Source: Psychrobacillus faecigallinarum
GTDB taxonomy: Bacteria; Bacillota; Bacilli; Bacillales_A; Planococcaceae
Direction of reading: 5' to 3'
Assembly (NCBI RefSeq): GCF_014836595.1
Contig: NZ_JACSQO010000003.1
Span: 233,319 to 297,318, forward strand
DNA: 64,000 bases
Part shown: positions 52,383 to 60,616 of the stretch, one piece after another
How positions within the stretch are numbered: the first letter of the stretch is position 1
How the letters are laid out: each line of letters begins with the position of its first letter
Program-made: the position numbers and the translations under genes
The notes under the pieces: model-generated
What the model was told of the DNA's origin: nothing
The model's database searches: none
The model's input: the letters and a program-made list of their open reading frames with translations, nothing else

Positions 52383-52595
52383 AGTTTTATCTACACGATG
52401 GTATTCAGATATTTGGACTACTCGGACATCCTCTGTATTTAACTCATGGTAAATTCCTCTACTATCTCGAAAGGAAATATATTGGTCTCTCTCACTTTGG
52501 ATAAGGTCCTCAGCTTCTTCTTGAGAATCTAAGTGTATAAACCTCCTAATGTAGTGGTTTTCATCAAAAAAGTAGGTTACTTTAAATTCTTTCAT
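52362..52595 (-). CDS. Small protein of unknown function, in operon with the P450
   Basis: 77 residues, not recognised. AGGAGAA precedes the ATG, 10 bp after the P450 stop. It reads as one small alpha/beta domain: FKVTYFFDENHYIRRFIHL (two strands), SQEEAEDLIQSERDQYISF (helix), then RGIYHELNTEDVRVVQISEY (strands) and a lysine-rich tail. There are no cysteines or membrane segment. A role beside the peroxygenase is suggested only by position. Confidence 0.75.
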   Translation of the reverse strand: MKEFKVTYFFDENHYIRRFIHLDSQEEAEDLIQSERDQYISFRDSRGIYHELNTEDVRVVQISEYHRVDKTKKKVSK

Positions 52596-52605
52596 ATTTG
52601 TTCTC

Positions 52606-53868
52606 CTATTGCGGCTTGCTTCTTACATTAGCCATGATAAATTTGCTATGTGGGAGACTAGGTATACTCACCATACTATAACTTAAATCTTGATTTGGAA
52701 TTTCATAATCAAGTTTATTTGAAAGATATTGAAGACTCACCTTCATTACTTCAATGGTTACCCATTCTCCAGCACAGCGATGTCCCATATTGAAGTCACC
52801 TCCGCCTTGTGGAATAAAGCTAAATGGACTCTCATCCCACCCCTCGAAACGTTCAGGATTAAAAACTTCAGGATTATCCCATAGGTTTGGGTCATGGTTG
52901 GTACCATATAAGTCCAATAGCGTTAACGTACCCTTTTCGAATTGAAAATTGTTCCATATAAAATCCTTCTTCACTCTTGCAACAGCCATTGGAAAGAATG
53001 GATAAAAGCGACGTACCTCTTGGACAAACATTTGTTGGAATTGTTCTTCATTCTTTAAAAGTCTTGATTTATTTTCTGGATATTGATGAACAGCTAATCC
53101 AGTGAAGGTAATATAGACGGAAATTGCTACAATTGGCCTGATAATATTCAGTACTTCCACAGCAACGATTTCTTTGTCCAAAAGTTTACCATCTATATCC
53201 CTATGAATTGAAAAGTTATACAAGGCAGAGCCTTCCCGTGGTGATAACTCCTTATTTCTAACTTGCTCCACCATTTCTCCAACCCAATCCTCTAATTCCT
53301 TCCTTGCATGCCTTCCCATCCAATGTTCGGGACCTAACGCAGACGCAGATTCAAATAATTTAGTCAGTTGCTCCGTCCGCTTTTTAAGTTCACTCTCATT
53401 TAAAGGAACGCCTGCCCATTCACATGCTAGTTGGCATAACAACTCTCTGGATTCATCGTATAAATTAATCTGTTCTTTTTGCTCCCATTCGCTACCCTTT
53501 AAATCCCAATACTTATGAGTCAGACTTTTTAAGTGCTCCAAATGTGAAGGTGTCATTATAGACATGAACATAGTTTTTCGGTTTCTATGCTCTTCCTCGT
53601 CTAAAGTTTGAACTCCCCCCTCACCAAATAACGTTTTTTGAAGTCTCTTTGGTGCAGCTCCATTCCTCATAAATTTGTCATTGTCATAAAAAAGTTTTGA
53701 TGCTTCCTCTCCACCCAAACATATTGCCTTTTGTCCTAGGAGACGAGTTTCAAAAATATTAGAAGCGAAACTCTTCCGCCTATTAGCCAAGTACATATAT
53801 CCTTCCCGTAATAATGTGAGGCTATGATCCAAACCCTCTTCTTTTGGCATTTGACTTGAATTCGTCAT
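52606..53868 (-). CDS. cypC: Cytochrome P450 of the CYP152 family (fatty acid peroxygenase)
   Basis: 420 residues from ATG 53868, 9 nt after AAGGAG; the ATG at 53877 abuts the ribosome site. Haem loop FIPQGGGDFNMGHRCAGEW with the thiolate Cys near 364. The I-helix has the CYP152 hallmark IIRPIVAISVYITF with Arg-Pro, where ordinary P450s have an acid-alcohol pair, so it uses H2O2 directly on a bound fatty acid carboxylate. At the substrate position the sequence is GGVQTLD, Gln as in hydroxylating P450-BS-beta, not the His of decarboxylating OleT. Predicts alpha/beta hydroxylation of fatty acids. Confidence 0.92.
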   Translation of the reverse strand: MTNSSQMPKEEGLDHSLTLLREGYMYLANRRKSFASNIFETRLLGQKAICLGGEEASKLFYDNDKFMRNGAAPKRLQKTLFGEGGVQTLDEEEHRNRKTMFMSIMTPSHLEHLKSLTHKYWDLKGSEWEQKEQINLYDESRELLCQLACEWAGVPLNESELKKRTEQLTKLFESASALGPEHWMGRHARKELEDWVGEMVEQVRNKELSPREGSALYNFSIHRDIDGKLLDKEIVAVEVLNIIRPIVAISVYITFTGLAVHQYPENKSRLLKNEEQFQQMFVQEVRRFYPFFPMAVARVKKDFIWNNFQFEKGTLTLLDLYGTNHDPNLWDNPEVFNPERFEGWDESPFSFIPQGGGDFNMGHRCAGEWVTIEVMKVSLQYLSNKLDYEIPNQDLSYSMVSIPSLPHSKFIMANVRSKPQ

Positions 53869-54019
53869 TTCAACCATCTCCTTATTAGCTACTATTGTTG
53901 GTTTACTTTTCCCTTTTTAATCTGATTAAAACTAGCAAGGGGCTAACACTAATGTTTTAAAAGATATAAGGTTGGTATGCTAAAATAAATGTACAGTCTC
54001 CAGAAGGGAAGAAACCATT

Positions 54020-54649
54020 ATGAAATCACCTTTTACATACAAATACTTACCACCTAAAACTATCACTCCCAACCAACCATCTCTATTTTTACTGCATGGT
54101 ATGGGTAGTAACGAAGAGGATCTGCTCCAGCTTGTAAAAGAATTCGAAGGAAGCCATCATATATTTAGTTTGCGTGGACCCATCGTGTTTAGTCCTGGAT
54201 ATGCATTTTTTACTATTGAAGAAGCGGGAAAACCACATAGAGAGGTTTTTGATAAGGTCGTGACTTATCTGCACCAATTCATCGCAGAGGCCATAGAAGA
54301 ATATAATCTGGATCAAAACAAAATAAATTTATTAGGTTTCAGCCAAGGAGCTGTATTGGCTCAAACTTTAGCTTTTACTATGGGTAATGTTATTAATGGA
54401 GTAGTTGCTTTAAGTGGTTATTTACCCGATTTCGTTAAAGAGGAATACAGAAAGCATCCTATTGAACATTTGAACGTTTTCATATCTCATGGGGATTATG
54501 ATTATGTCATTCCATCTCAATGGGGAGCAGAGAGCAAAGAGTACTTTGAGGAACAAGGAGCTAAGGTGACGTTTAAAACATACGAGGACGGTCATGGTGT
54601 TATTCCTGAAAATCAGCGTGATATCGTTACTTTTATAAAAGAACTATAA
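54020..54649 (+). CDS. Phospholipase/carboxylesterase-type alpha/beta hydrolase
   Basis: 209 residues after AAGGGAAG. FLLHGMGSNEEDLLQLV with the oxyanion HGMG, nucleophile elbow LLGFSQGAVLAQ, Asp in SHGDYDYVIP and His in EDGHGVIPE complete the triad. Cytoplasmic carboxylesterase of the phospholipase/carboxylesterase family. Divergent from the P450 gene. Confidence 0.88.
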   Translation: MKSPFTYKYLPPKTITPNQPSLFLLHGMGSNEEDLLQLVKEFEGSHHIFSLRGPIVFSPGYAFFTIEEAGKPHREVFDKVVTYLHQFIAEAIEEYNLDQNKINLLGFSQGAVLAQTLAFTMGNVINGVVALSGYLPDFVKEEYRKHPIEHLNVFISHGDYDYVIPSQWGAESKEYFEEQGAKVTFKTYEDGHGVIPENQRDIVTFIKEL

Positions 54650-54662
54650 GAAAATTTCTATG

Positions 54663-54712
54663 AAAAATGCTCTAAGCTGATTATGTTAATAATCAGCTTA
54701 GAGCATTTTTAT
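54663..54712. terminator. Bidirectional terminator, perfect 18-bp stem
   Basis: ATGCTCTAAGCTGATTAT pairs perfectly with its complement around loop GTTA; TTTTTATG on the plus side and AAAAA/TTTTT on the minus side. Serves the esterase and the YeiH-type gene. Confidence 0.92.
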
Positions 54713-54719
54713 GTAACAT

Positions 54720-55721
54720 CTACAATAAAAGCAATATTAAAAGCAAAGCCACAGAAATTTGGAATACCCCTACGCCTCCAGCGTATATAGTTAAATTCCA
54801 TCCCGACTTTATAAGTTCTTTTATTTTTACCCCCATCCCTATCCCTGCTAGTGCGATAATTTCTAAATATCCTCCTAGCTCTTTTATAGGATTAGTAATG
54901 GTAGCAGATGGCTGCAATAAACTATTAATACAGCATAGTAGAAGGAATCCTGCCACATACCAAGGAATAATTTTACCAAAGCTAAACTTCTCTTTCGTCG
55001 CTACCTTATTTTCCTGTTTTCTAAATTTAATCTGCTTTAACACAAAAACCACTGCGACTAGAAAAATAATTCGACTTATCTTAAATACCGCTGCTTGGTC
55101 CTTTACCTCTTCTCCAACAATACTCCCACTTGCAACTACTTGTCCTACCGATTGTAGCGTACCTCCTATGAGAGCAGCAGATGGTATCACAGCATTAGAA
55201 AATACAAGATTTGTGATTACCGGTAAAAAAATCATTAGAACAGATCCAAGAAGGTTAACCAATGTCACAGATAAAGCAATATCAGAGGATTTGGCCTGGA
55301 TTGCTGGCCCTGTCGCAGCAATGGCCGAGGACCCACATACAGCATTACCACTAGCCATTAGTAAGGAGAAATCTTCGCCAAATCTTAGCTTTTTACCAAG
55401 CCAGACAACAAAAATGATGGTTAAAGACATTTGAATAACGATAAAAGAAAGCCCTGACACTCCCATTTCCATGATTGTTTGGAAAGTTAAAGTCGCCCCC
55501 AATAAAACGATGGAGTAATACAAGAGATTACTTTCAGAAAATTTCACTCCAGCAGACCATCTTGGAGACGAACTAATTTTCAAATTCCCAATTAAAATAC
55601 CGATTAAAATAGCAAACAGTCCACTTCCCAAAGCAGGAAATAACTCCCCGATAAACCTTGCTATAACCGCAATGATCATACATAAGAACAACCCTGGTAA
55701 AATTCGAGCAATTTTTTTCAT
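54720..55721 (-). CDS. YeiH family (UPF0324) membrane protein, putative sulfate exporter
   Basis: 333 residues after GAGGGAT with about ten helices. Conserved segments are FAILIGILIGN, WLGKKLRFGEDFSLLMASGNAVCGSSAIAATGPAI (key SGNAVCGSSAIAATGPAI), LPVITNLVFS and GGTLQSVGQVVASG. YeiH proteins are annotated as putative sulfate exporters by weak evidence. Monocistronic; a link to the sulfur operon 4 kb away is possible but no operator of that type precedes it. Confidence 0.85.
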   Translation of the reverse strand: MKKIARILPGLFLCMIIAVIARFIGELFPALGSGLFAILIGILIGNLKISSSPRWSAGVKFSESNLLYYSIVLLGATLTFQTIMEMGVSGLSFIVIQMSLTIIFVVWLGKKLRFGEDFSLLMASGNAVCGSSAIAATGPAIQAKSSDIALSVTLVNLLGSVLMIFLPVITNLVFSNAVIPSAALIGGTLQSVGQVVASGSIVGEEVKDQAAVFKISRIIFLVAVVFVLKQIKFRKQENKVATKEKFSFGKIIPWYVAGFLLLCCINSLLQPSATITNPIKELGGYLEIIALAGIGMGVKIKELIKSGWNLTIYAGGVGVFQISVALLLILLLL

Positions 55722-55870
55722 ATCTATCCCTCGCTACTAAGCTTCTAAATAAAAAGCGTTAGTTTTCTTTATACTAAACTTTAGAATAAGACTTTTATTA
55801 TCGTAAGTAAAATGAAAAAAAGCTATTAAGTACTTAGTAGATACCTGACCTCCTAAATAGTTGGAAACCA

Positions 55871-55904
55871 AAAAATCCTCCAACTTGTAAGAGGGAGGAT
55901 TTAG
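55871..55904 (-). terminator. Terminator of nagAB
   Basis: AATCCTCC / GGAGGATT stem on the minus strand followed by TTTTTTGG, 12 bp after the nagB stop. Confidence 0.9.
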
Positions 55905-55915
55905 TATATGCTTTT

Positions 55916-56641
55916 TTAACTACCGTAAATAATCGTCACATCAGGATGATTCTTTAGACAGCTAGCTGGAAATTCCTCTGAAATACCTTCTTGCTGGATA
56001 CGCTTAAGAGTTTCAGTTTTATTTTCGCCAAAAGCCAAGAGAATAATTCGCTTAGCTTCCATAATAGTTTCAATCCCCATGGTAATTGCAAGCTTGGGAA
56101 CTTCTTTTTCTTCAGGAAAATATTTGGCATTATCCTGCCTTGTTTTCTCAGCAAGCTCTACAATATGGGTTCTTGTTTGAAAAGAAGTACCAGGCTCGTT
56201 AAACCCGATATGACCATTTACCCCAATCCCTAACAACTGAAGATCAATACCACCATTCTGCTCAATTAACTTATCATAATAGGCACATTCCTTCTCCAAA
56301 TCCTCTGCTAAGCCATTCGGAAGATGAGCATTTTGTCGCGGAATATTAATATGCTTAAATAGGTGCTCGTACATATAATTATGGTAGCTAGTAGCCTCCT
56401 CCGCTGCAATTCCCACATATTCATCCAAGTTAAAGGTATTTACCTCCGCAAAGGAAATATCGCCCTTCATGTGGCATTGGACTAGTTCTTTGTAAAATCC
56501 TTCTGGGGTTCCTCCTGTAGCCATCCCTAACACACTTTGCGGCTTTTCAATTAGCTGCTTCTCAAAAATAGCGGCTGCCATTTTGCTCATTTCATCATAT
56601 GTATTTACTTTTATCCATTTTATATTATTTGCTTTAACCAT
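55916..56641 (-). CDS. nagB: Glucosamine-6-phosphate deaminase
   Basis: 241 residues. LGMATGGTPEGFYKELV (phosphate loop), FNLDEYVG (catalytic Asp region), LLGIGVNGHIGFNEPGTSF (active-site His and Glu), then AITMGIETIMEAKRIILLAFGENK. Converts glucosamine-6-phosphate to fructose-6-phosphate and ammonia. Start overlaps nagA stop by 8 bp. Cuts the amino-sugar pathway into glycolysis. Confidence 0.96.
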   Translation of the reverse strand: MVKANNIKWIKVNTYDEMSKMAAAIFEKQLIEKPQSVLGMATGGTPEGFYKELVQCHMKGDISFAEVNTFNLDEYVGIAAEEATSYHNYMYEHLFKHINIPRQNAHLPNGLAEDLEKECAYYDKLIEQNGGIDLQLLGIGVNGHIGFNEPGTSFQTRTHIVELAEKTRQDNAKYFPEEKEVPKLAITMGIETIMEAKRIILLAFGENKTETLKRIQQEGISEEFPASCLKNHPDVTIIYGS

Positions 56642-57800
56642 TAGAATAACTCAGCCTTCCTCTACAAAAAGTATATTGAACCTCAAAGGAATCGTTTAGC
56701 AATACAATGTCCGCATCTTTTCCAACTGCAAGACTTCCTTTTCGATTATCTATCCCTAATCTCTTTGCTGCGTTTGTCGACGTTATTTTCACTAGCTCAT
56801 GTAAAGGTAGATTAGTTAAACTCTGAATCCTTCTCATACCTTCATTCATTTTAAGCACACTTCCAGCTAGAGTTCCATTTTCCAAGGTGGCAGTACGATC
56901 AACTACCTTAACCTTTTGATCACCAAGTGTATAGATTCCATCGGGAAGTCCCTTCGCTCTCATGGAATCTGTTATGAGGATGATTCTATCAGTGCCAATT
57001 ACCTTCATTACTAATTGGAGCATATCATCGGAGAGGTGGATGCCATCAGCGATTATCTCACAGAAAAGCGAGTCATTCATGAAGCCCGCACCTACCATGC
57101 CTATTTCTCGATGATGAAGACCTGTCATCGCATTAGTAAAATGGGTTAAATGGGATAAACCATTTTGCACCGCGTCATTAACCTCCAAATAAGATGCCTT
57201 TGAATGTCCTGCGGAAGAAATTACCCCCTGTTCTTGTAAAAATTGAAGCATCTTAAATTCTTCGTCAAGTTCCGGGGCTAGTGTGACAACTTTTAATTGA
57301 GCAAGATGTTCTCCAAACCAGGTTTTCAACAATGAAACAGATGGTTTTTGTATATGCTGAATAGGCTGAGCTCCCGCCTGCTCCGGGTGAATAAATGGCC
57401 CTTCCAAATGGAAGCCTAGCATTTCTGCACCCTGTTCCTCATTAGATTTTTTTAAAAAGCTTGTGTTCACATCTACCGATTGCTGTATACGTTCCTGTGA
57501 ATGAGTAATAGTTGTTGCTAAAAAAGATGTAGTGCCTTCTTGGGGTAAGTACGCAGATATTCGTTCTGTTGCATCTATCTCTCCGTCCATAAAGTCCGCC
57601 CCCACTGCTCCATGGATATGAATATCAATAAAGCCAGGCATTGCCACGTAACCCCTCCCGTCCAGTATAGCTCCCTCATATCCTTCTATTTTACCCTCAG
57701 ATATACAAGCAATCTTTTCGTTCATTATTAAAATATCTCCATCAATCAATCGGCCATCTTCTGCGCAAATCTGAACGTTTTGAATAAGATAGTTACTCAT
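56634..57800 (-). CDS. nagA: N-acetylglucosamine-6-phosphate deacetylase
   Basis: 388 residues from ATG 57800 (MSNYLIQNVQICAEDG), 7 nt after AAAGGTG; a longer in-frame start at 57866 has no ribosome site and an odd leader. Metal-site motifs: GFIDIHIHGAVGADFMD, EGPFIHPEQAGAQP, SAGHSKASYLEVNDAV, HLTHFTNAMTGLHHRE, and catalytic Asp in LITDSMRAKG. Acts before NagB; no NagR-type repressor gene is in the window. Confidence 0.95.
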   Translation of the reverse strand: MSNYLIQNVQICAEDGRLIDGDILIMNEKIACISEGKIEGYEGAILDGRGYVAMPGFIDIHIHGAVGADFMDGEIDATERISAYLPQEGTTSFLATTITHSQERIQQSVDVNTSFLKKSNEEQGAEMLGFHLEGPFIHPEQAGAQPIQHIQKPSVSLLKTWFGEHLAQLKVVTLAPELDEEFKMLQFLQEQGVISSAGHSKASYLEVNDAVQNGLSHLTHFTNAMTGLHHREIGMVGAGFMNDSLFCEIIADGIHLSDDMLQLVMKVIGTDRIILITDSMRAKGLPDGIYTLGDQKVKVVDRTATLENGTLAGSVLKMNEGMRRIQSLTNLPLHELVKITSTNAAKRLGIDNRKGSLAVGKDADIVLLNDSFEVQYTFCRGRLSYSNG

Positions 57801-58206
57801 TAGAAACACCTTTCCATTGAATATTTTGACCACTAAAAAATTATATATTTCTAAATAATCATACAATATATAACGAAAGATTAATATATCTTCAGAGCTT
57901 TATTTAAATAAGATCTTCTAATCCATATTTGTATGAATCCATTTCATGATTAAAAAAGACGAGCCATGGGAAGTTAATACAAGGTATGATTGATTTCCTA
58001 TTTAGAAGACCCTTTCCGTTGCGGATGATAAGCTCACTGGAGTCGCTGTCTGCCGCTAAAAGAAACAGTGTAAAAAAGTTGGGATTTAATAGTAAAGTGC
58101 TATATATGTAATTAGCTCATATTACTCAAAATTATAATATATTCATTAAAAATAATTGTTTCATCAAAGTTTTAATGTATGATATATAAAAATAAGGAGG
58201 AATATT
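57801..58206. repeat. Intergenic region with dispersed GGAGTCGC-type repeat
   Basis: The piece 58010-58072 (CCTTTCCGTTGCGGATGATA, CTGGAGTCGCTGTCTGCCGCT) belongs to the same element family as 26.5 and 43.6 kb. The rest is AT-rich promoter DNA for nagAB (minus) and the 235-aa gene (plus). Confidence 0.5.
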
Positions 58207-58914
58207 ATGGCATACTCATTTTCTTTAAAATACCACCCATCTATTGATCAAATAATTATTCATACCTTAAAAAAAGAAGGGTTAGATGAAATATCATTAG
58301 ATTCAAGGCTTAAGAATATGTCTAAAATTGAAGCAATGGATCGATATTTTGATTCCGAAGAGATACAAGTAAATACCGAATCAATTGCCCATTTTGTCCA
58401 CCATGCTTTTTATATTGATTTAGACAAAGCTTATCTGTTAGACAAGGAAACTTCAGCAAAGCTAGAAGATCCTTCTCCAAAGGCTGCTATTACTTGGTGT
58501 TTGTCCAATCATCAACAAGAATGGACCGGCGAGCAAATTCGTGCTCTATTAATAAAGCTGTTTGGCATTAACACAAATGGTCTTGCATTCTTAGAAAATA
58601 AAGGAATCTCCTTATATTCTAAAAAGCAGTGGATTCTTCGACAGGACAGTGATTTGTTTATTGTATCTACTGGAGCTAATGACATAGATGTATACATAAT
58701 AGCAACTGATTTTTTTAAACTTAAAACTGGATTAGACGGCTTACCAGAGAGTTTACATGAAAACTTAAATAGTCTTGGTTTTACCTATGACCATGAAAAA
58801 ATGTGTTATTACTATTGTACTTCTGATAACCAGCCAGTACCTGACGCATTTAAAAAACAGGTCCTTGATAGTTTAATAGAAGTGATAAATACTAAGTACA
58901 GCCATGCCATGTAA
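58207..58914 (+). CDS. Unknown 235-residue cytoplasmic protein
   Basis: Not recognised. A strong AAGGAGG precedes the ATG and a clean terminator follows, so this is a real single gene. The sequence is mixed alpha/beta without membrane segments. Visible pieces are YHPSIDQIIIHTLKKEGLDE, HFVHHAFYIDLDKAYLLDK, a lysine-tryptophan strand LYSKKQWILRQDSDLFIVSTGANDIDVYIIATDFF (key DLFIVSTGANDIDVYIIAT) and MCYYYCTSDNQPVPDAFKKQ near the end. The middle region is rich in Asp and Tyr. No catalytic signature is apparent. Confidence 0.8.
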   Translation: MAYSFSLKYHPSIDQIIIHTLKKEGLDEISLDSRLKNMSKIEAMDRYFDSEEIQVNTESIAHFVHHAFYIDLDKAYLLDKETSAKLEDPSPKAAITWCLSNHQQEWTGEQIRALLIKLFGINTNGLAFLENKGISLYSKKQWILRQDSDLFIVSTGANDIDVYIIATDFFKLKTGLDGLPESLHENLNSLGFTYDHEKMCYYYCTSDNQPVPDAFKKQVLDSLIEVINTKYSHAM

Positions 58915-58924
58915 ATATAGAAGG

Positions 58925-58966
58925 AAAGCTCTTACCTGAGAAAAACAGATAAGAGCTTTATAATTT
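58925..58966 (+). terminator. Terminator between converging genes
   Basis: AAAGCTCTTA / TAAGAGCTTT stem, 15-nt loop; T/A-rich tail on the plus strand. Confidence 0.8.
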
Positions 58967-60602
58967 ATTTTCCAAATGATGACAGGAATTTAACCCGATC
59001 TCCCATCGGCGGAATGTTGTTATCCACCAAAGATATCTCTAATATAGCCGGACCATTCATCTGAAGGAGGCTATTAACTACTTCCTCATTCAGGTCTCCC
59101 ATTTCTTCTATACGAATACTAGGTATGTTCATTGCTGCAGCCATTGCAGCAATGTTAATCGGCTCTTGTGCAAATGTTGGATGAACACGTTTGTATTGCA
59201 GATTATGACCATGGTATACCATGCCTAATCGGGCATTGTTCATAACAACAAATAGAACAGGAATGTTGTATTCTTTAGCAGTCAAAATTTCCATCCCATG
59301 CATGAAGAAACATCCGTCTCCTGTAATTGAAACTGTAGGACGATCTGGCTCCGCAAGCTTTGCACCTATGGCAGACCCTATACCACTTCCCATAGCACCG
59401 AAATGAACATTTATATCAAATGTGCTATATTCAAGAACATCCATATGATGTATAACATAAGCCATAAATTCCCCAATATCTATTGTGTATCGAGTAGAAG
59501 AAGGAAGATAAGACTGCAACTGTAGCAATACATTCTTAGTGCTATATTCATCTAGAATTTGATCATTATTTTCTTTTCTATTAAACGCCATTTCTTTTCT
59601 CGTAAGCCCTAAAGACTTAAGCTCCTCTATTAATGCAGAAAGGCTTAGTTGAATATCGCCTAGGACAGGGATATCAATTGAATACTTGCGATTAAAGACG
59701 GTTTCATCGAAGTCCATTTGAACCGTAAAGCGCCCATCAGTAAGACTGCTGTTATAGTTATTAGTCGCTGTTTCTCCAAGGCTTGAACCAATAATTAAAA
59801 GTGACTTACCGTCTCCATCATTTATAAGATTAGTGGCTTGTTCTGTAGCTGCAAATCCAAATACCCCAGCAGATAATGGGTGATCTTGGCGAACATAGCC
59901 TTTTGCGACAGGAGTTGTCATTATTGGCCATTCCAGAATTTCGGCTAACTCAAATAATAGGTCTACAGAATTTCTAACTCCTTGCCCTACAAATATATAA
60001 CCACTTTTTCTTTCCACTAGCTCTTTAGCTACCAGCTTAATCGTTTCAAGGTTTGGTATTACTTCTTCTCGTACTAGTATGGAAGGAATCTCTTCAATGC
60101 CACTAGGCCCTTGTTGAACATCAATTGGCATAGCAATATGAACTGGTCCAGGTACTCCAGAAACAGCAATTTTTGTAGCCTTTACAATCTCCTTTAACAA
60201 ATCCTTTGAGTCTCTTACTGTCACACTATACTTCGTTACAGATTTATAAATAGGGTCCGCATCAAGCTCTTGAGAAGCATTTAAGCCTTCCGTACTCACT
60301 GGTACAGCTCCCGTTAAAAACAAAATCGGCAAGTGTTCTCTCATGGCATTTGCTGCACCTGTCACTAAGTTAGTGCCGCCAGGTCCACTGCTTCCAATAC
60401 ACACACTTAGCTGATTGGAGTACTTTGCATAGGCTGCCGCCATATAAGAGGCTGCCCCCTCATGCTTAGTTACAATTGGCGTTATCTCCGGCATATCATA
60501 TAATTCATTGAAAAAAGCGTTCACAGAGCCTGCTGGTATTCCAAATACGTGTTGTACACCGATCCCCTTTAAATATTCCAACACAGAACGAACAGCCTTC
60601 AT
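58965..60602 (-). CDS. TPP-dependent enzyme, acetolactate synthase / pyruvate oxidase family
   Basis: 545 residues after AGGGGG. N-terminal Pyr domain with FGIPAGSVNAFFNELY and the catalytic Glu in TKHEGAASYMAAAYAK, then GSSGPGGTNLVTGAANA. The C-terminal PP domain has the TPP-magnesium motif GDGCFFMHGMEILTAKEYNIP closing in MNNARLGMVYHG (G-D-G...N-N). Length and sequence style fit large-subunit acetolactate-synthase-like or pyruvate oxidase proteins; the substrate cannot be settled. It lies 14 bp after the GGDEF-EAL gene and is probably cotranscribed with it. Confidence 0.87.
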   Translation of the reverse strand: MKAVRSVLEYLKGIGVQHVFGIPAGSVNAFFNELYDMPEITPIVTKHEGAASYMAAAYAKYSNQLSVCIGSSGPGGTNLVTGAANAMREHLPILFLTGAVPVSTEGLNASQELDADPIYKSVTKYSVTVRDSKDLLKEIVKATKIAVSGVPGPVHIAMPIDVQQGPSGIEEIPSILVREEVIPNLETIKLVAKELVERKSGYIFVGQGVRNSVDLLFELAEILEWPIMTTPVAKGYVRQDHPLSAGVFGFAATEQATNLINDGDGKSLLIIGSSLGETATNNYNSSLTDGRFTVQMDFDETVFNRKYSIDIPVLGDIQLSLSALIEELKSLGLTRKEMAFNRKENNDQILDEYSTKNVLLQLQSYLPSSTRYTIDIGEFMAYVIHHMDVLEYSTFDINVHFGAMGSGIGSAIGAKLAEPDRPTVSITGDGCFFMHGMEILTAKEYNIPVLFVVMNNARLGMVYHGHNLQYKRVHPTFAQEPINIAAMAAAMNIPSIRIEEMGDLNEEVVNSLLQMNGPAILEISLVDNNIPPMGDRVKFLSSFGK

Positions 60603-60616
60603 TTCATATCCCCCTA

